From Microcoleus asticus IPMA8 (GTDB lineage: Bacteria; Cyanobacteriota; Cyanobacteriia; Cyanobacteriales; Microcoleaceae): 14,654 bases of DNA. The position numbers and the translations under genes were made by a program. Shown here piece after piece: positions 6,620 to 13,632 of this stretch (within the stretch, counting starts at the first letter, position 1; each line of letters begins with the position of its first letter). Below the pieces are notes generated by a model. The model had not been told where the DNA came from. It saw nothing but the letters and a program-made list of their open reading frames with translations, and did not search any database. The stretch lies in assembly GCF_013179805.1 (NCBI RefSeq), contig NZ_SRRZ01000159.1, positions 1 through 14,654 on the forward strand, read 5' to 3'.

Positions 6620-7729
6620 ATGTCAGACAACCAAAATGAACCTAGAGAATACGATGCCGTTCTCGGCAGTCAAAATTCAATGCCTGTCAATGCTGCGATA
6701 CTCGGAGGCATCCCCGGCGTTAAAAGCCGCTTAGCCTCGCCCGCTGTCGAAGCTAGAATCGCCGCACTCTCTGAAGCGCTGAAATATGGAGAAGCCGGCT
6801 TGGATTTAATAATTCAAGCATTGCAAGATGAGTCAATGCAGGTAAAATTTGCTGCCTATTCACTGCTGAAAGATAAAGATAAGGAGAAATTCAAACAACA
6901 TTTACGTAACTATTTTGAATTTGATGTCATCACAGTCGATGCGTATGGAAAAGAAAACAGTCGCAGAAAGTCTTTTGCTCACTTTTTTTCTGAAGACTTA
7001 GGTAACTCAATTATACTGGAAATGGTTTACATTCCCGGCGGCACATTTATGATGGGTTGCCTCAACGACGAAGCAGGACGAAAGGAGGACGAAAGTCCGC
7101 AGCATCAAGTAACAGTACCTGCTTTTTATGCAGGCAAATACCCCATCACTCAAGCACAGTGGCAAACAGTGATGGGATACAACTTATCGCAATTCAAAGG
7201 AGAAAAACGTCCTGTTGAACGTGTATCGTGGAATTGGGCTGTCGAATTCTGTGGCAAACTCTCGCGAAAAACCGGGAAAAAATATCGCCTCCTGAGTGAA
7301 GCAGAATGGGAATACGCTTGCCGGGCAGGAACAACAACCCCATTTCATTTTGGGGAAACTATTACCCCGAAATTAGTCAACTATAACGGAAACTACCCCT
7401 ACGCAAACGCCCCCAAAGGACTTTACCGCGGACAAACAACCGATGTCGGAAGTTTTCCCCCCAATGCCTTTGGACTGTACGATATGCACGGCAATGTTTG
7501 GGAATGGTGCAGCGATTGGTGGCATCATAACTACAATGGCACACCAACTGACGGAAGTTCCTGGGAAACAGGCACATTTGAATACGTAATGCAGCGTGGC
7601 GGTTCCTGGGTCAACGATGTGATCCTTTGCCGCAGTGCCTATCGTACCAGGAAGCAGGCGATAGACCGCGGCAATGACCTCGGTTTTCGCGTAGCTGTAG
7701 AATACCCAGATCCCCGACTTCTTAAATAA
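6620..7729 (+). CDS. SUMF1/FGE-sulfatase-fold protein with N-terminal HEAT-like segment
   Basis: A 369-residue protein. Residues 1-125 form a cyanobacteria-type leader: EYDAVLGSQN, then an AVEARIAALSEAL...LDLIIQALQDESMQVKFAAYSLL helical pair (about 43-83) that resembles a single HEAT-type repeat. Residues 132-362 are a SUMF1 (formylglycine-generating enzyme/EgtB-like) domain: MVYIPGGTFMMG (135-146), PQHQVTVPAFY, YPITQAQWQTVMG, RLLSEAEWEYACRAGT (223-238), FGLYDMHGNVWEWCSDW (284-300), RGGSW (326-330), DLGFRVAV (353-360). In true formylglycine-generating enzymes two cysteines follow RGGS at +3 and +8; here the first position is Asn332 and only Cys337 remains, so Cys-to-formylglycine oxidation is unlikely. 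Many bacterial members of this family have unknown or structural roles. The gene is probably monocistronic, isolated by the nrdJ terminator upstream and by convergent genes downstream. Confidence 0.9.
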   Translation: MSDNQNEPREYDAVLGSQNSMPVNAAILGGIPGVKSRLASPAVEARIAALSEALKYGEAGLDLIIQALQDESMQVKFAAYSLLKDKDKEKFKQHLRNYFEFDVITVDAYGKENSRRKSFAHFFSEDLGNSIILEMVYIPGGTFMMGCLNDEAGRKEDESPQHQVTVPAFYAGKYPITQAQWQTVMGYNLSQFKGEKRPVERVSWNWAVEFCGKLSRKTGKKYRLLSEAEWEYACRAGTTTPFHFGETITPKLVNYNGNYPYANAPKGLYRGQTTDVGSFPPNAFGLYDMHGNVWEWCSDWWHHNYNGTPTDGSSWETGTFEYVMQRGGSWVNDVILCRSAYRTRKQAIDRGNDLGFRVAVEYPDPRLLK

Positions 7730-7790
7730 GTCCGAGTTCTCACGAAAAATACCGAGAAGAAGTCAAGGATCTAATACTCGGATAAATTAC

Positions 7791-7952
7791 TTATTTGAAA
7801 ATATCTTTCCGCTTCTGCAACAGCAAAGTGGCGGTTAAATAAACTGCGGCGTGCAGACCTAAAATTCCCCAATTCAGAGCCAAGTTTTGCCAAGTCGGTT
7901 CGTAGACTGCACTTTTTTCAAATAGCTGCGGTAAGATTGTACAATCGCACAA
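7791..7952 (-). pseudogene. Probable C-terminal remnant of a membrane protein
   Basis: A short minus-strand frame of up to 53 residues with only a TTG start, lying just downstream of glutamate dehydrogenase. Its last 38 codons read like the end of a multi-spanning membrane protein: VYEPTWQNLALNWG, a hydrophobic helix ILGLHAAVYLTATLLL, then the positive tail QKRKDIFK and stop. ABC-type permeases commonly end this way (inference). The upstream end of the frame runs into the 13-bp inverted repeat and then into the dehydrogenase gene, so the rest of any parent gene is missing. It could instead be an intact one-helix small protein. Confidence 0.4.
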
Positions 7953-7961
7953 TCTTACCGC
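7928..7961. repeat. 13-bp perfect inverted repeat after gdhA
   Basis: GCGGTAAGATTGT (7928-7940) pairs perfectly with ACAATCTTACCGC (7949-7961) around an 8-nt loop. It begins 7 nt after the stop of the minus-strand dehydrogenase gene. Its position suggests a 3'-end or mRNA-stabilising structure. The minus strand after it reads AGCTATTTGAAAAAAG, with no T-tract, so a classical intrinsic terminator is doubtful. Confidence 0.65.
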
Positions 7962-7968
7962 ACTTCCC

Positions 7969-9255
7969 TCAACCGTTTATGTAATAATCCCGCGTTCCCT
8001 TCGCATTCATCGCTTCTCCGAGTCGATTTAACCCGTACACGTAAGCGGCAGTTCTCATGGAAACTGACAGTTCCTGAGATTTTTTCCAAATTGCTTCAGT
8101 TTCTTCGACCATTTTATGCTTCAACCGCTGGTTGACTTCATCCAGCGTCCAATAAAGTCCGCTGCGGTTTTGCACCCACTCGAAATAACTAACCGTTACG
8201 CCTCCGGCATTGACTAAAATATCAGGAATTACGTGAATTCCCCGCGTTTCTAAAACCAAATCAGCAGCAGAATCAATCGGGCCGTTAGCTACTTCAAAAA
8301 TAAACTTAGCCTTAACATCATTAACATTGGCTTCTGTTATTTGATTCTCCAAAGCGGCAGGAACTAGCACGTCTACATCTAATGCTAAAAGTTGCTCATT
8401 GGTCAAGATTTCGTGCTCGATAATATTGCAAACTGAACCTTCGCAGTAAATAGCTTTGATACCTTTGTTAGAGTCTTTAAAACCTCGAATACTGGGGATG
8501 TCCAGACCTTGTTTAGCATAAATTCCCCCTTGGGAATCGCTGACAGCAACAACTTTGTAACCTGCTTTCCAGAGCAGTTCTGCTATTTCTGCACCGGCAT
8601 TACCAAAACCTTGTACCGCTACAGTTGTATCTTGAGGATTTAGCTCAAATTTGGGTAGAAGAGTTTGTACTACAAAAAAAGCACCCATTGCTGTTGCCGT
8701 ATCTCTGCCCAAACTACCGCCAATTGTCACTGGTTTACCAGTCACAACCGCTGGAGAAAGCTGCCGCTTAATAATATTGTACTGATCCATCATCCAACCC
8801 ATAATCATGGGATTGGTGTAGACATCTGGCGCGGGAATATCGACATCGGGGCCGATGAAATCTGCGATCGCATCGACATAGCCCCGGCTCAACCGTTCCA
8901 ATTCCAGTTTGGACAATTCCTTGGGATTGAGAGTAATTCCGCCCTTGGCTCCTCCAAAAGGCAAGTTCAAAACTGCACATTTAAAAGTCATCCAAAATGC
9001 TAAGGATTGCACTTCATCAAGGGACACTCCCGGATGATAGCGCACTCCTCCTTTAGACGGGCCTCTGGTATTGTCGTAGCGCACCCGATAACCTTGAAAA
9101 ATTCGCAGGGAACCGTCGTCCATCCGCACGGGAATCGATACAATTAAACTGGATTTGGGGTATTTCAGCCGTTCGATCGTATCCTCGGAAAGCGACACAT
9201 ATTTTAAGGCTCGTTCTAATCGGCGACTGGCATCGGCAAATAATGAATCAGACAT
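7969..9255 (-). CDS. gdhA: Glutamate dehydrogenase (Glu/Leu/Phe/Val dehydrogenase family)
   Basis: A 428-residue hexameric-type amino-acid dehydrogenase that interconverts glutamate and 2-oxoglutarate plus ammonium with NAD(P)H. The N-terminal substrate domain holds GPSKGGVRYHP (Lys68), TFKCAVLNLPFGGAKGG (Lys92 and catalytic Lys104) and PAPDVYTNP (catalytic Asp144). The Rossmann domain holds VAVQGFGNAGAE (GxGxxG at 216-221) and Asp240 at the end of the second strand (VVAVSDSQGG). Further motifs are DVLVPAALENQI, EVANGPI and PDILVNAGGVTVSYFEWVQN. Length and motif order are those of the complete family (about 415-430). The ATG gives a normal N-terminus; upstream on the coding strand is a pyrimidine-rich TTCCTTATTCCTTCTTCC tract rather than a Shine-Dalgarno sequence. 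Glutamate is favoured over leucine or phenylalanine from overall similarity. Cofactor choice is not certain. Confidence 0.95.
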   Translation of the reverse strand: MSDSLFADASRRLERALKYVSLSEDTIERLKYPKSSLIVSIPVRMDDGSLRIFQGYRVRYDNTRGPSKGGVRYHPGVSLDEVQSLAFWMTFKCAVLNLPFGGAKGGITLNPKELSKLELERLSRGYVDAIADFIGPDVDIPAPDVYTNPMIMGWMMDQYNIIKRQLSPAVVTGKPVTIGGSLGRDTATAMGAFFVVQTLLPKFELNPQDTTVAVQGFGNAGAEIAELLWKAGYKVVAVSDSQGGIYAKQGLDIPSIRGFKDSNKGIKAIYCEGSVCNIIEHEILTNEQLLALDVDVLVPAALENQITEANVNDVKAKFIFEVANGPIDSAADLVLETRGIHVIPDILVNAGGVTVSYFEWVQNRSGLYWTLDEVNQRLKHKMVEETEAIWKKSQELSVSMRTAAYVYGLNRLGEAMNAKGTRDYYING

Positions 9256-9418
9256 AATAAGACGAAGGAAGAAGGAATAAGGAAGAGGTTGGAGGGAAGA
9301 CAGGAGAAGAATTTGCCGGAAAGCTCTTGCTTAGCGGGCATCTTAAATTTAATTGTTTCGGATTACCTGCTGCTTTTGCGATACTTTCTAATTTAATCAC
9401 AATCCCGCCTTAATTCTG

Positions 9419-9448
9419 CATAAGTGCCTTCTACATAAGTGCTCTCTA
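9419..9448. repeat. Two-copy 15-bp direct repeat
   Basis: CATAAGTGCCTTCTA (9419-9433) is followed immediately by CATAAGTGCTCTCTA (9434-9448); two bases differ. It lies midway between two divergent genes, so it could be a regulatory-protein site or simple replication slippage. Confidence 0.55.
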
Positions 9449-9536
9449 CCTTGTGTCGATCGACAATATCGCAGTACCAAGCAGCGATTAAGCAGATACA
9501 CTTACAATAGAAGGTGATATTTAAGCTGAAGCCGCA

Positions 9537-9558
9537 ATTTGAGTTCGATCGCTCAAAT
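9537..9558 (+). promoter_or_regulatory. Leader hairpin upstream of the DUF4126 gene
   Basis: ATTTGAG (9537-9543) pairs with CTCAAAT (9552-9558) around TTCGATCG. It lies about 75 nt before the start codon, probably in the 5' leader. A role is not known. Confidence 0.3.
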
Positions 9559-9634
9559 CACAGCCAGCCATCAGGGGAATTAAATTCTGAAATAGATCGA
9601 GGCTTTAGCTGACGTTATCAACTGAATTATTATT

Positions 9635-10246
9635 ATGGTTGGACTCCTAGCCGCACTCTCTGGGTCTGCGGCAGGGGGTATGAGAATTGCCCTGCCCCTG
9701 CTGTTAATTGGTTTGTTGCGGATTGATAAACTTTGGTCGGAAATACCTCTATTGTCGGGGGTTCACCCCCAAGTGGCTATCACCATCTTGGTGAGTTGGT
9801 CGCTGTTAGAATTATTTGCTTCTAAAACCTTTGTAGGACAGCGGGTACTGCAAGTTGTGCAAATTATTTTCAGTCCCATTGTAGGAGCAATTATGGGAAT
9901 TGCGATCGCTCAGGTAAGTTCGATCGACGAAATTATTGTTCACCCTTGGATGCTGTGGATTATTGGTGTTGTCGGAGGTTTGTTGGCTTTAGTGCTGCAA
10001 CTGGTACAAGCAGGATGGCTTTACCGACTGCGGGGTTTGCCGATTTGGGTAATTTTCCTCCAAGATGTTCTGTGCATTTCCTTGGTTTTGTTTGCCTTTG
10101 ACGCTCCGCGGCAGGGAGGGCTAGTTGCTATGATGCTGCTGTGGCTGGCAATTCGCAGTTCTAAAGAGTGGTATCGCTGGTACAGAAGTCAGGGAATAAC
10201 GGGCGATAGGGGAAATCCCCGCCGCCACAAGCGCGATCCTGATTAA
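9635..10246 (+). CDS. DUF4126 domain membrane protein
   Basis: A 203-residue integral membrane protein. The N-terminus GLLAALSGSAAGGMRIALPLLLIGLL (3-28), followed by WSEIPLLSGVHPQ (34-46), is the signature I associate with DUF4126. About five to six membrane helices can be seen, near residues 3-28, 45-63, 72-92, 105-127, 136-156 and 160-174, with a basic cytoplasmic tail (RSSKEWYRWYRSQG... PRRHKRD). No catalytic motif is visible, and the function of the family is unknown to me. The ATG is the first in frame. The gene stands alone between a divergent gdhA and a convergent hemH. A HIP1 site lies inside it at 9902-9909. Confidence 0.88.
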   Translation: MVGLLAALSGSAAGGMRIALPLLLIGLLRIDKLWSEIPLLSGVHPQVAITILVSWSLLELFASKTFVGQRVLQVVQIIFSPIVGAIMGIAIAQVSSIDEIIVHPWMLWIIGVVGGLLALVLQLVQAGWLYRLRGLPIWVIFLQDVLCISLVLFAFDAPRQGGLVAMMLLWLAIRSSKEWYRWYRSQGITGDRGNPRRHKRDPD

Positions 10247-10302
10247 TTAGTGATTAGTTATTTGTGATTAGTCATATCGTTTACAGTTGTTTCGGAATGA
10301 TT

Positions 10303-10335
10303 TAACCGCAGAGATCGCAGAGGGCGCTGAGGAAG
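10303..10335. repeat. Degenerate AACCGCAGA...CGCAGAG repeat
   Basis: AACCGCAGAGATCGCAGAGG and the adjoining GCGCTGAGG form a degenerate tandem repeat. The same AACCGCAGA core occurs on the opposite strand at 12401-12428, so this is a dispersed family within the window. Confidence 0.5.
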
Positions 10336-10399
10336 AGAACAGAGACATGAATAATTCCGATCCCAACGGATTTGATCTCATTAGTCATTTGTAACAACG

Positions 10400-10448
10400 G
10401 TCAACAGTCAACAGTCAACTGTCAACTGTCAACTGTCAACTGTCAATT
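10400..10448. repeat. STRR heptad array (GTCAACA/T)7
   Basis: Seven consecutive 7-bp units: GTCAACA twice, GTCAACT four times, and GTCAATT once. The array ends exactly at the last base of the hemH stop codon (minus-strand TAA, 10448-10450). Heptanucleotide STRRs are a known class in cyanobacteria. The neighbouring 10247-10290 holds related TGATTAGT-type units. Confidence 0.85.
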
Positions 10449-11611
10449 TAAAGCAATCCGATCGAATGTAGCGGGCCCTGACCCGTAATTAACTCCAGCA
10501 ATAGTGCCACAAAACCAATCATCGCCACACGACCGTTCCAGACTTCGGCCCCCGTGGTCAAACCCCACTCCCACTGCTCTTGAGGGTACATTTTCACTAT
10601 CTTGGAAGGGCGTATAACATCAGAGAATTTAACGCTGGGAGATTCGATCGACTCGATGACTAAATCAGCCAAGGCTTCAATAAACACCGGATGAGTATTC
10701 AGGGCGGGCACTCGGTAGAAATTCAGAATCCCCGATTCTTCTGCTAATTCTCGATACTCCATGTCAATTTCTTGCAGAGTCTCGATGTGCTCGGAAACGA
10801 AACTAATCGGAACTACCAACAAATCTTGGACTCCATTTTCTGCCAATTCGGTAATGGCGTCTTCGGTGTAAGGCTTGAGCCATTCCACCGGGCCAACCCG
10901 ACTTTGATAAGCTAGAGTGTGTTCGTTCGATCGGTTCAAATGTTCCATAATCAGACGAGTGCAATCTTGGATCTCGCGCTGATAGGGGTCTCCAGCCTCT
11001 TCTACATAGCTGAGGGGGACGCCGTGGGCGCTAAAAAAGATGTGAACTCGATCGGGATCGGGATTGTGGTCTAGTTCTTGGGCTATCAGTTCCGACATTG
11101 CCTGAATGTAGCCCGGCCGCTGATACCAAGAAGGAACAGCGGTATATTCTATATCCTTGAGGGCTGGATCTTTGCCCCACATTTCTTCTAGCTGCCGGAA
11201 GCTAGAACCGCTGGTGCTGATTGAAAATTGAGGATACAGCGGCAAGATTGTCAAGTGTTCGATGCGATCGCGCTTAATTTTGGCGATCGCCTCTTCAGTA
11301 AAAGGATGCCAGTAGCGCATCCCCACGTACACTCGAGCATCCTGTCCCTTTTTTTGCAAGAGTTCTTGCAGCGAAGCGGCTTGTTCCTCGGTAATCCGCC
11401 GCAAAGGAGAGCCGCCCCCGATTTGGCGGTAGTTTTCCTGGGATTTCTGAAAACGCAGGGTCGAAATCAACCAGGCGAGCGGTTTTTGCATCCACGGAAA
11501 CGGAATGCGAATGATTTCCGGGTCAGCAAACAAGTTGAACAGGAAAGGACGGACATCCTCGATTTGATCTGGCCCGCCCAAGTTTAATAGCAATACTCCC
11601 ACACGACCCAT
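10448..11611 (-). CDS. hemH: Ferrochelatase with C-terminal chlorophyll a/b-binding helix
   Basis: A 387-residue type II ferrochelatase that inserts Fe2+ into protoporphyrin IX to make protohaem. The catalytic domain has VGVLLLNLGGP (4-14), FNLFADPEII, GGGSPL (65-70), YVGMRYW (95-101), LPLYPQFS(I)STSGS (124-135), FFSAHGVP with the catalytic His196, YQSRVGPVEWLKP (235-247) and VPISFVSEHIETLQEID (267-283) with Glu275. After a short linker comes a single membrane helix with the light-harvesting motif EVWNGRVAM (356-364), followed by GFVALLLELITGQGPLHS. This CAB extension is typical of cyanobacterial and plastid type II enzymes and tethers the protein to thylakoids; it is linked to chlorophyll or carotenoid binding. 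The ATG start and full length look normal. The gene shares a 94-bp divergent promoter region with the methyltransferase pseudogene. Confidence 0.97.
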   Translation of the reverse strand: MGRVGVLLLNLGGPDQIEDVRPFLFNLFADPEIIRIPFPWMQKPLAWLISTLRFQKSQENYRQIGGGSPLRRITEEQAASLQELLQKKGQDARVYVGMRYWHPFTEEAIAKIKRDRIEHLTILPLYPQFSISTSGSSFRQLEEMWGKDPALKDIEYTAVPSWYQRPGYIQAMSELIAQELDHNPDPDRVHIFFSAHGVPLSYVEEAGDPYQREIQDCTRLIMEHLNRSNEHTLAYQSRVGPVEWLKPYTEDAITELAENGVQDLLVVPISFVSEHIETLQEIDMEYRELAEESGILNFYRVPALNTHPVFIEALADLVIESIESPSVKFSDVIRPSKIVKMYPQEQWEWGLTTGAEVWNGRVAMIGFVALLLELITGQGPLHSIGLL

Positions 11612-11664
11612 AGCGGTTACAGCTCTCCCATCGTCTCAGTTCTGTTATTTATCTTTATCATATA

Positions 11665-11683
11665 ACTTAATAATCTCTTAAGT
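11665..11683. promoter_or_regulatory. 19-bp dyad in the hemH divergent promoter region
   Basis: ACTTAA (11665-11670) and TTAAGT (11678-11683) form a perfect 6-bp dyad with a 7-bp centre, located between the divergent hemH and methyltransferase starts. Its position fits an operator, but the sequence is AT-rich and could occur by chance. Confidence 0.3.
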
Positions 11684-11705
11684 CGATAGCAAGGTATACA
11701 TAATT

Positions 11706-12351
11706 TTGACTGTGGCAACAATTTTGAGAGATTTAAGTTATCGGTATCAGTGGCTCTACGATACGATCGCGCGTCTTGCTGATTTGAGCGCAGGCGGCGA
11801 GGCTCGTTTGAGCCAACTAGCCTTGCAAAATTTGACCGTCAGCGCGGAAACTAAAGTTTTAGACCTTTGCAGCCGCAGCCGTCAAACTACGCAGTTTCTG
11901 GTGCAATATTCCCAGGCTCTTACAGGACTTGACGCTTCGCCATTATCTCTGCAACGGGCAAGAAAAAATGTACCATCAGCCAATTATGTAGAAGCTTTTG
12001 CTGAGTCGATGCCTTTTCCCTACAGTCTGTTTGACAGGAGTGCACAGCAGCATTGCGATGCACGAAATGCGATCGGCGCAGTTGCGAGAAATCTTTCTGG
12101 AAGTATACCGGGTGCTTAAGCCCGGTGGTCTATTCATTTTGGTAGATTTTCATCGGCCCAGAAATCCGGTATTTCGGCCAGGGTTGGCTGTATTTTTGTG
12201 GTTGTTTGAGACTGAAACTGACTTGGGGAGTTTGTTGGCAGAAGTGGGATTGCGATCGTACAATTCCGAAGAAGCTCAGCAACCAAAAATTTATGCTGGC
12301 GACAGCATTCAAGTAATCCAAGTTCAAAAGTCATTAGTCATTAGTCATTAG
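11706..12351 (+). pseudogene. Class I SAM-dependent methyltransferase, frameshifted
   Basis: The N-terminal part reads (M)ATILRDLSYRYQWLYD... VEAFAESMPFPYSLFD in one frame. The C-terminal part reads GVHSSIAMHEMRSAQLREIFLEVYRVLKPGGLFILVDFHRP... in the +1 frame. Skipping a single base near 12036 joins LFD to GVHSSIAMHEM with no gap, so a one-base insertion is the simplest explanation. A second lesion is in motif I, which reads VLDLCSRSRQTT where SAM-binding proteins have a glycine-rich D-x-x-x-G-x-G pattern; both glycines are Arg. The LFETETDLGSLL segment looks shorter than I would expect. The last codons (SLVISH, stop) are made of STRR heptads. The start is TTG at 11706 or, better, GTG at 11712. 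The intact parent would be a small-molecule methyltransferase of unknown substrate. A sequencing error could explain the frameshift but not the motif loss. Confidence 0.8.
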
Positions 12352-12484
12352 TCATTAGTAGACAAGATTACCTTTCCTTGCAAACAATCGGGAAAAGCAT
12401 CTGCGTTTATCTGCGTTTATCTGCGGTTTCCCTATCAATCAAAAAATCTGCAATAAGTCTACTAATGACTAATGACTAATGACT
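12329..12484. repeat. Palindromic element with 28-bp perfect arms made of STRR heptads
   Basis: The left side has four AGTCATT units (12329-12356) then AGTAGAC; the right side has GTCTACT then three AATGACT units. Positions 12336-12363 and 12457-12484 are exact reverse complements (28 bp) around a 93-nt centre. It fills the gap between the methyltransferase pseudogene and the convergent gene at 12490, so it may end transcription from both sides. Confidence 0.85.
12401..12428. repeat. Tandem CTGCGTTTAT repeat inside the palindrome
   Basis: Two perfect 10-bp units, CTGCGTTTAT (12401-12410 and 12411-12420), are followed by a partial unit CTGCGGTT. Read on the minus strand it begins AACCGCAGA, the same core as the repeat at 10303. 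Confidence 0.65.
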
Positions 12485-12489
12485 CCTAA

Positions 12490-13632
12490 CTAAACAAACT
12501 TTTTCGCTTCTGCCAAAGCCGCCTCAAACTTGAGCAATACATCCTTTTCTGTGTGAATAACTTTCTCTTGTTCAAGCAGCGGGCGGCCAAAGCGAAAAAT
12601 GCCGTCCTGTTCTACGTGCTCTACATAAGGCAACGTTTCTGGATGCGGCAAAAATTTTCTGCCGATTGTGTACGGCGTGTGGAAAGAAAAACTAAAATCG
12701 GGAAACTTATCGCTCTTGATTTCCAGGTAGTAAAGCGAGTAATAATCTTTGGTTTCGGAGTACACACATTCGCGGCACTTATTTACCAATTTGCGGTTCT
12801 GATAGAAAAACTCCCACTTGTCCCAATAGTAGCCATCTTTCATCATTTCCTGGTGGTCGTCGCACAGTTCGAGATATAATTTGTCAGCATCCGCCGGACG
12901 GTAGAAGTAAAGCATGGCGTAGGGCATCTCAATCAGTAACTTGACAGCTTGATTTTTTCGCTGGTACCATTCCTGCTGGTGAGTTTCGTATACTTCCTTA
13001 TATTTAATTGCTTTAAAGCTGTTGAGCTGATTTTCTTTGGCCCACCGCGACGCCCAAACTGTCCAGTAAGCTAGCTGGAAAGTTGCTGAAATTTCCGCCG
13101 AACCTTGTTCTTTCCAGTCGGCAATGATTTTTTCCCAAGCTGAACTAAAAGCTCCTCGGGATTGTTCGTTTTCGGCGCGGTTTTCTGTATTGATTGGGGA
13201 GGCTGTTGGGCGATTATTTTGAATCAGCCCTTTGGGTTCTTTGCGCCAATTATTAATATCGGTTTCCGTTAGACTTAAGATGAATCTTCTGTCGTGAACG
13301 GGATATTCTAAATGGATTCCAGATTTGCGAAAAGAGCGGTATTCTAGAATAGGGAGTTTGCCTTGTTCAATCCACTGCTGCCGTTCTGCTGGCGAACACT
13401 TGAGTATTCCTTCTAATTCTACGGGATCGACGGCTAATTCACTTTTGAATGTCTCCCAAAATCTTTCTTGTTCGGCTGGATTTACTTCCAGCACGGATAC
13501 AATTTTGCTGACTAGGTAATCGGTTTTGTCTTGGCAGTTGTCGGGAAGTCCTAAAAATTCGAGGAGTTTGGTCTTGAGTATGCGTCTGGCAGAGATTAGC
13601 TCGGCTAACATGAGAAGCTCCAGTAGAGTCAT
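12490..13632 (-). CDS. Hypothetical protein, 380 residues, with a CxxC pair
   Basis: I do not recognise this protein. It is soluble, with no signal peptide or membrane helix. Residues 1-75 are mostly helical (LLELLMLAELISARRILKTKLLEFLG). Residues 78-118 (LKCSPAERQQWIEQGKLPILEYRSFRK...YPVHDRRFI) contain a helix-turn element reminiscent of the ERxRWIxxGxLP helix of MerR/excisionase-type DNA-binding proteins. A low-complexity polar linker (132-162) follows. The C-terminal half is rich in Trp and Tyr (AWEKIIADW, LAYWTVWASRWAKEN, GYYWDKWEFFYQNR) and has Cys286 and Cys289 (NKCREC), which could bind a metal with other residues. The ATG at 13632 has AAGGG upstream at suitable spacing. DNA binding is only a suggestion. 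The gene converges on the methyltransferase pseudogene across the STRR palindrome. Confidence 0.75.
   Translation of the reverse strand: MTLLELLMLAELISARRILKTKLLEFLGLPDNCQDKTDYLVSKIVSVLEVNPAEQERFWETFKSELAVDPVELEGILKCSPAERQQWIEQGKLPILEYRSFRKSGIHLEYPVHDRRFILSLTETDINNWRKEPKGLIQNNRPTASPINTENRAENEQSRGAFSSAWEKIIADWKEQGSAEISATFQLAYWTVWASRWAKENQLNSFKAIKYKEVYETHQQEWYQRKNQAVKLLIEMPYAMLYFYRPADADKLYLELCDDHQEMMKDGYYWDKWEFFYQNRKLVNKCRECVYSETKDYYSLYYLEIKSDKFPDFSFSFHTPYTIGRKFLPHPETLPYVEHVEQDGIFRFGRPLLEQEKVIHTEKDVLLKFEAALAEAKKFV

Larger units (their letters stand above)
9256..9634. other. Divergent intergenic region between gdhA and the DUF4126 gene
   Basis: 379 bases that must carry the promoters of both flanking, divergently transcribed genes. 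It holds a purine-rich (GAAGGAA)-like tract next to the gdhA start (9262-9297), a two-copy 15-bp direct repeat (9419-9448), a TACAAT box at 9503-9508 that could serve as a -10 for the plus-strand gene, and a 7-bp hairpin at 9537-9558. I found no GTA-N8-TAC site for NtcA and no RNA gene. Confidence 0.45.

Noticed and set aside
8665..9003. 112-codon plus-strand frame
   Set aside because: It lies antisense within the well-supported glutamate dehydrogenase gene.
10400..10448. CRISPR array
   Set aside because: The units are 7 bp with no spacers; this is a heptad STRR array.
11228..11587. 119-codon plus-strand frame
   Set aside because: It is antisense to the conserved N-terminal half of ferrochelatase.
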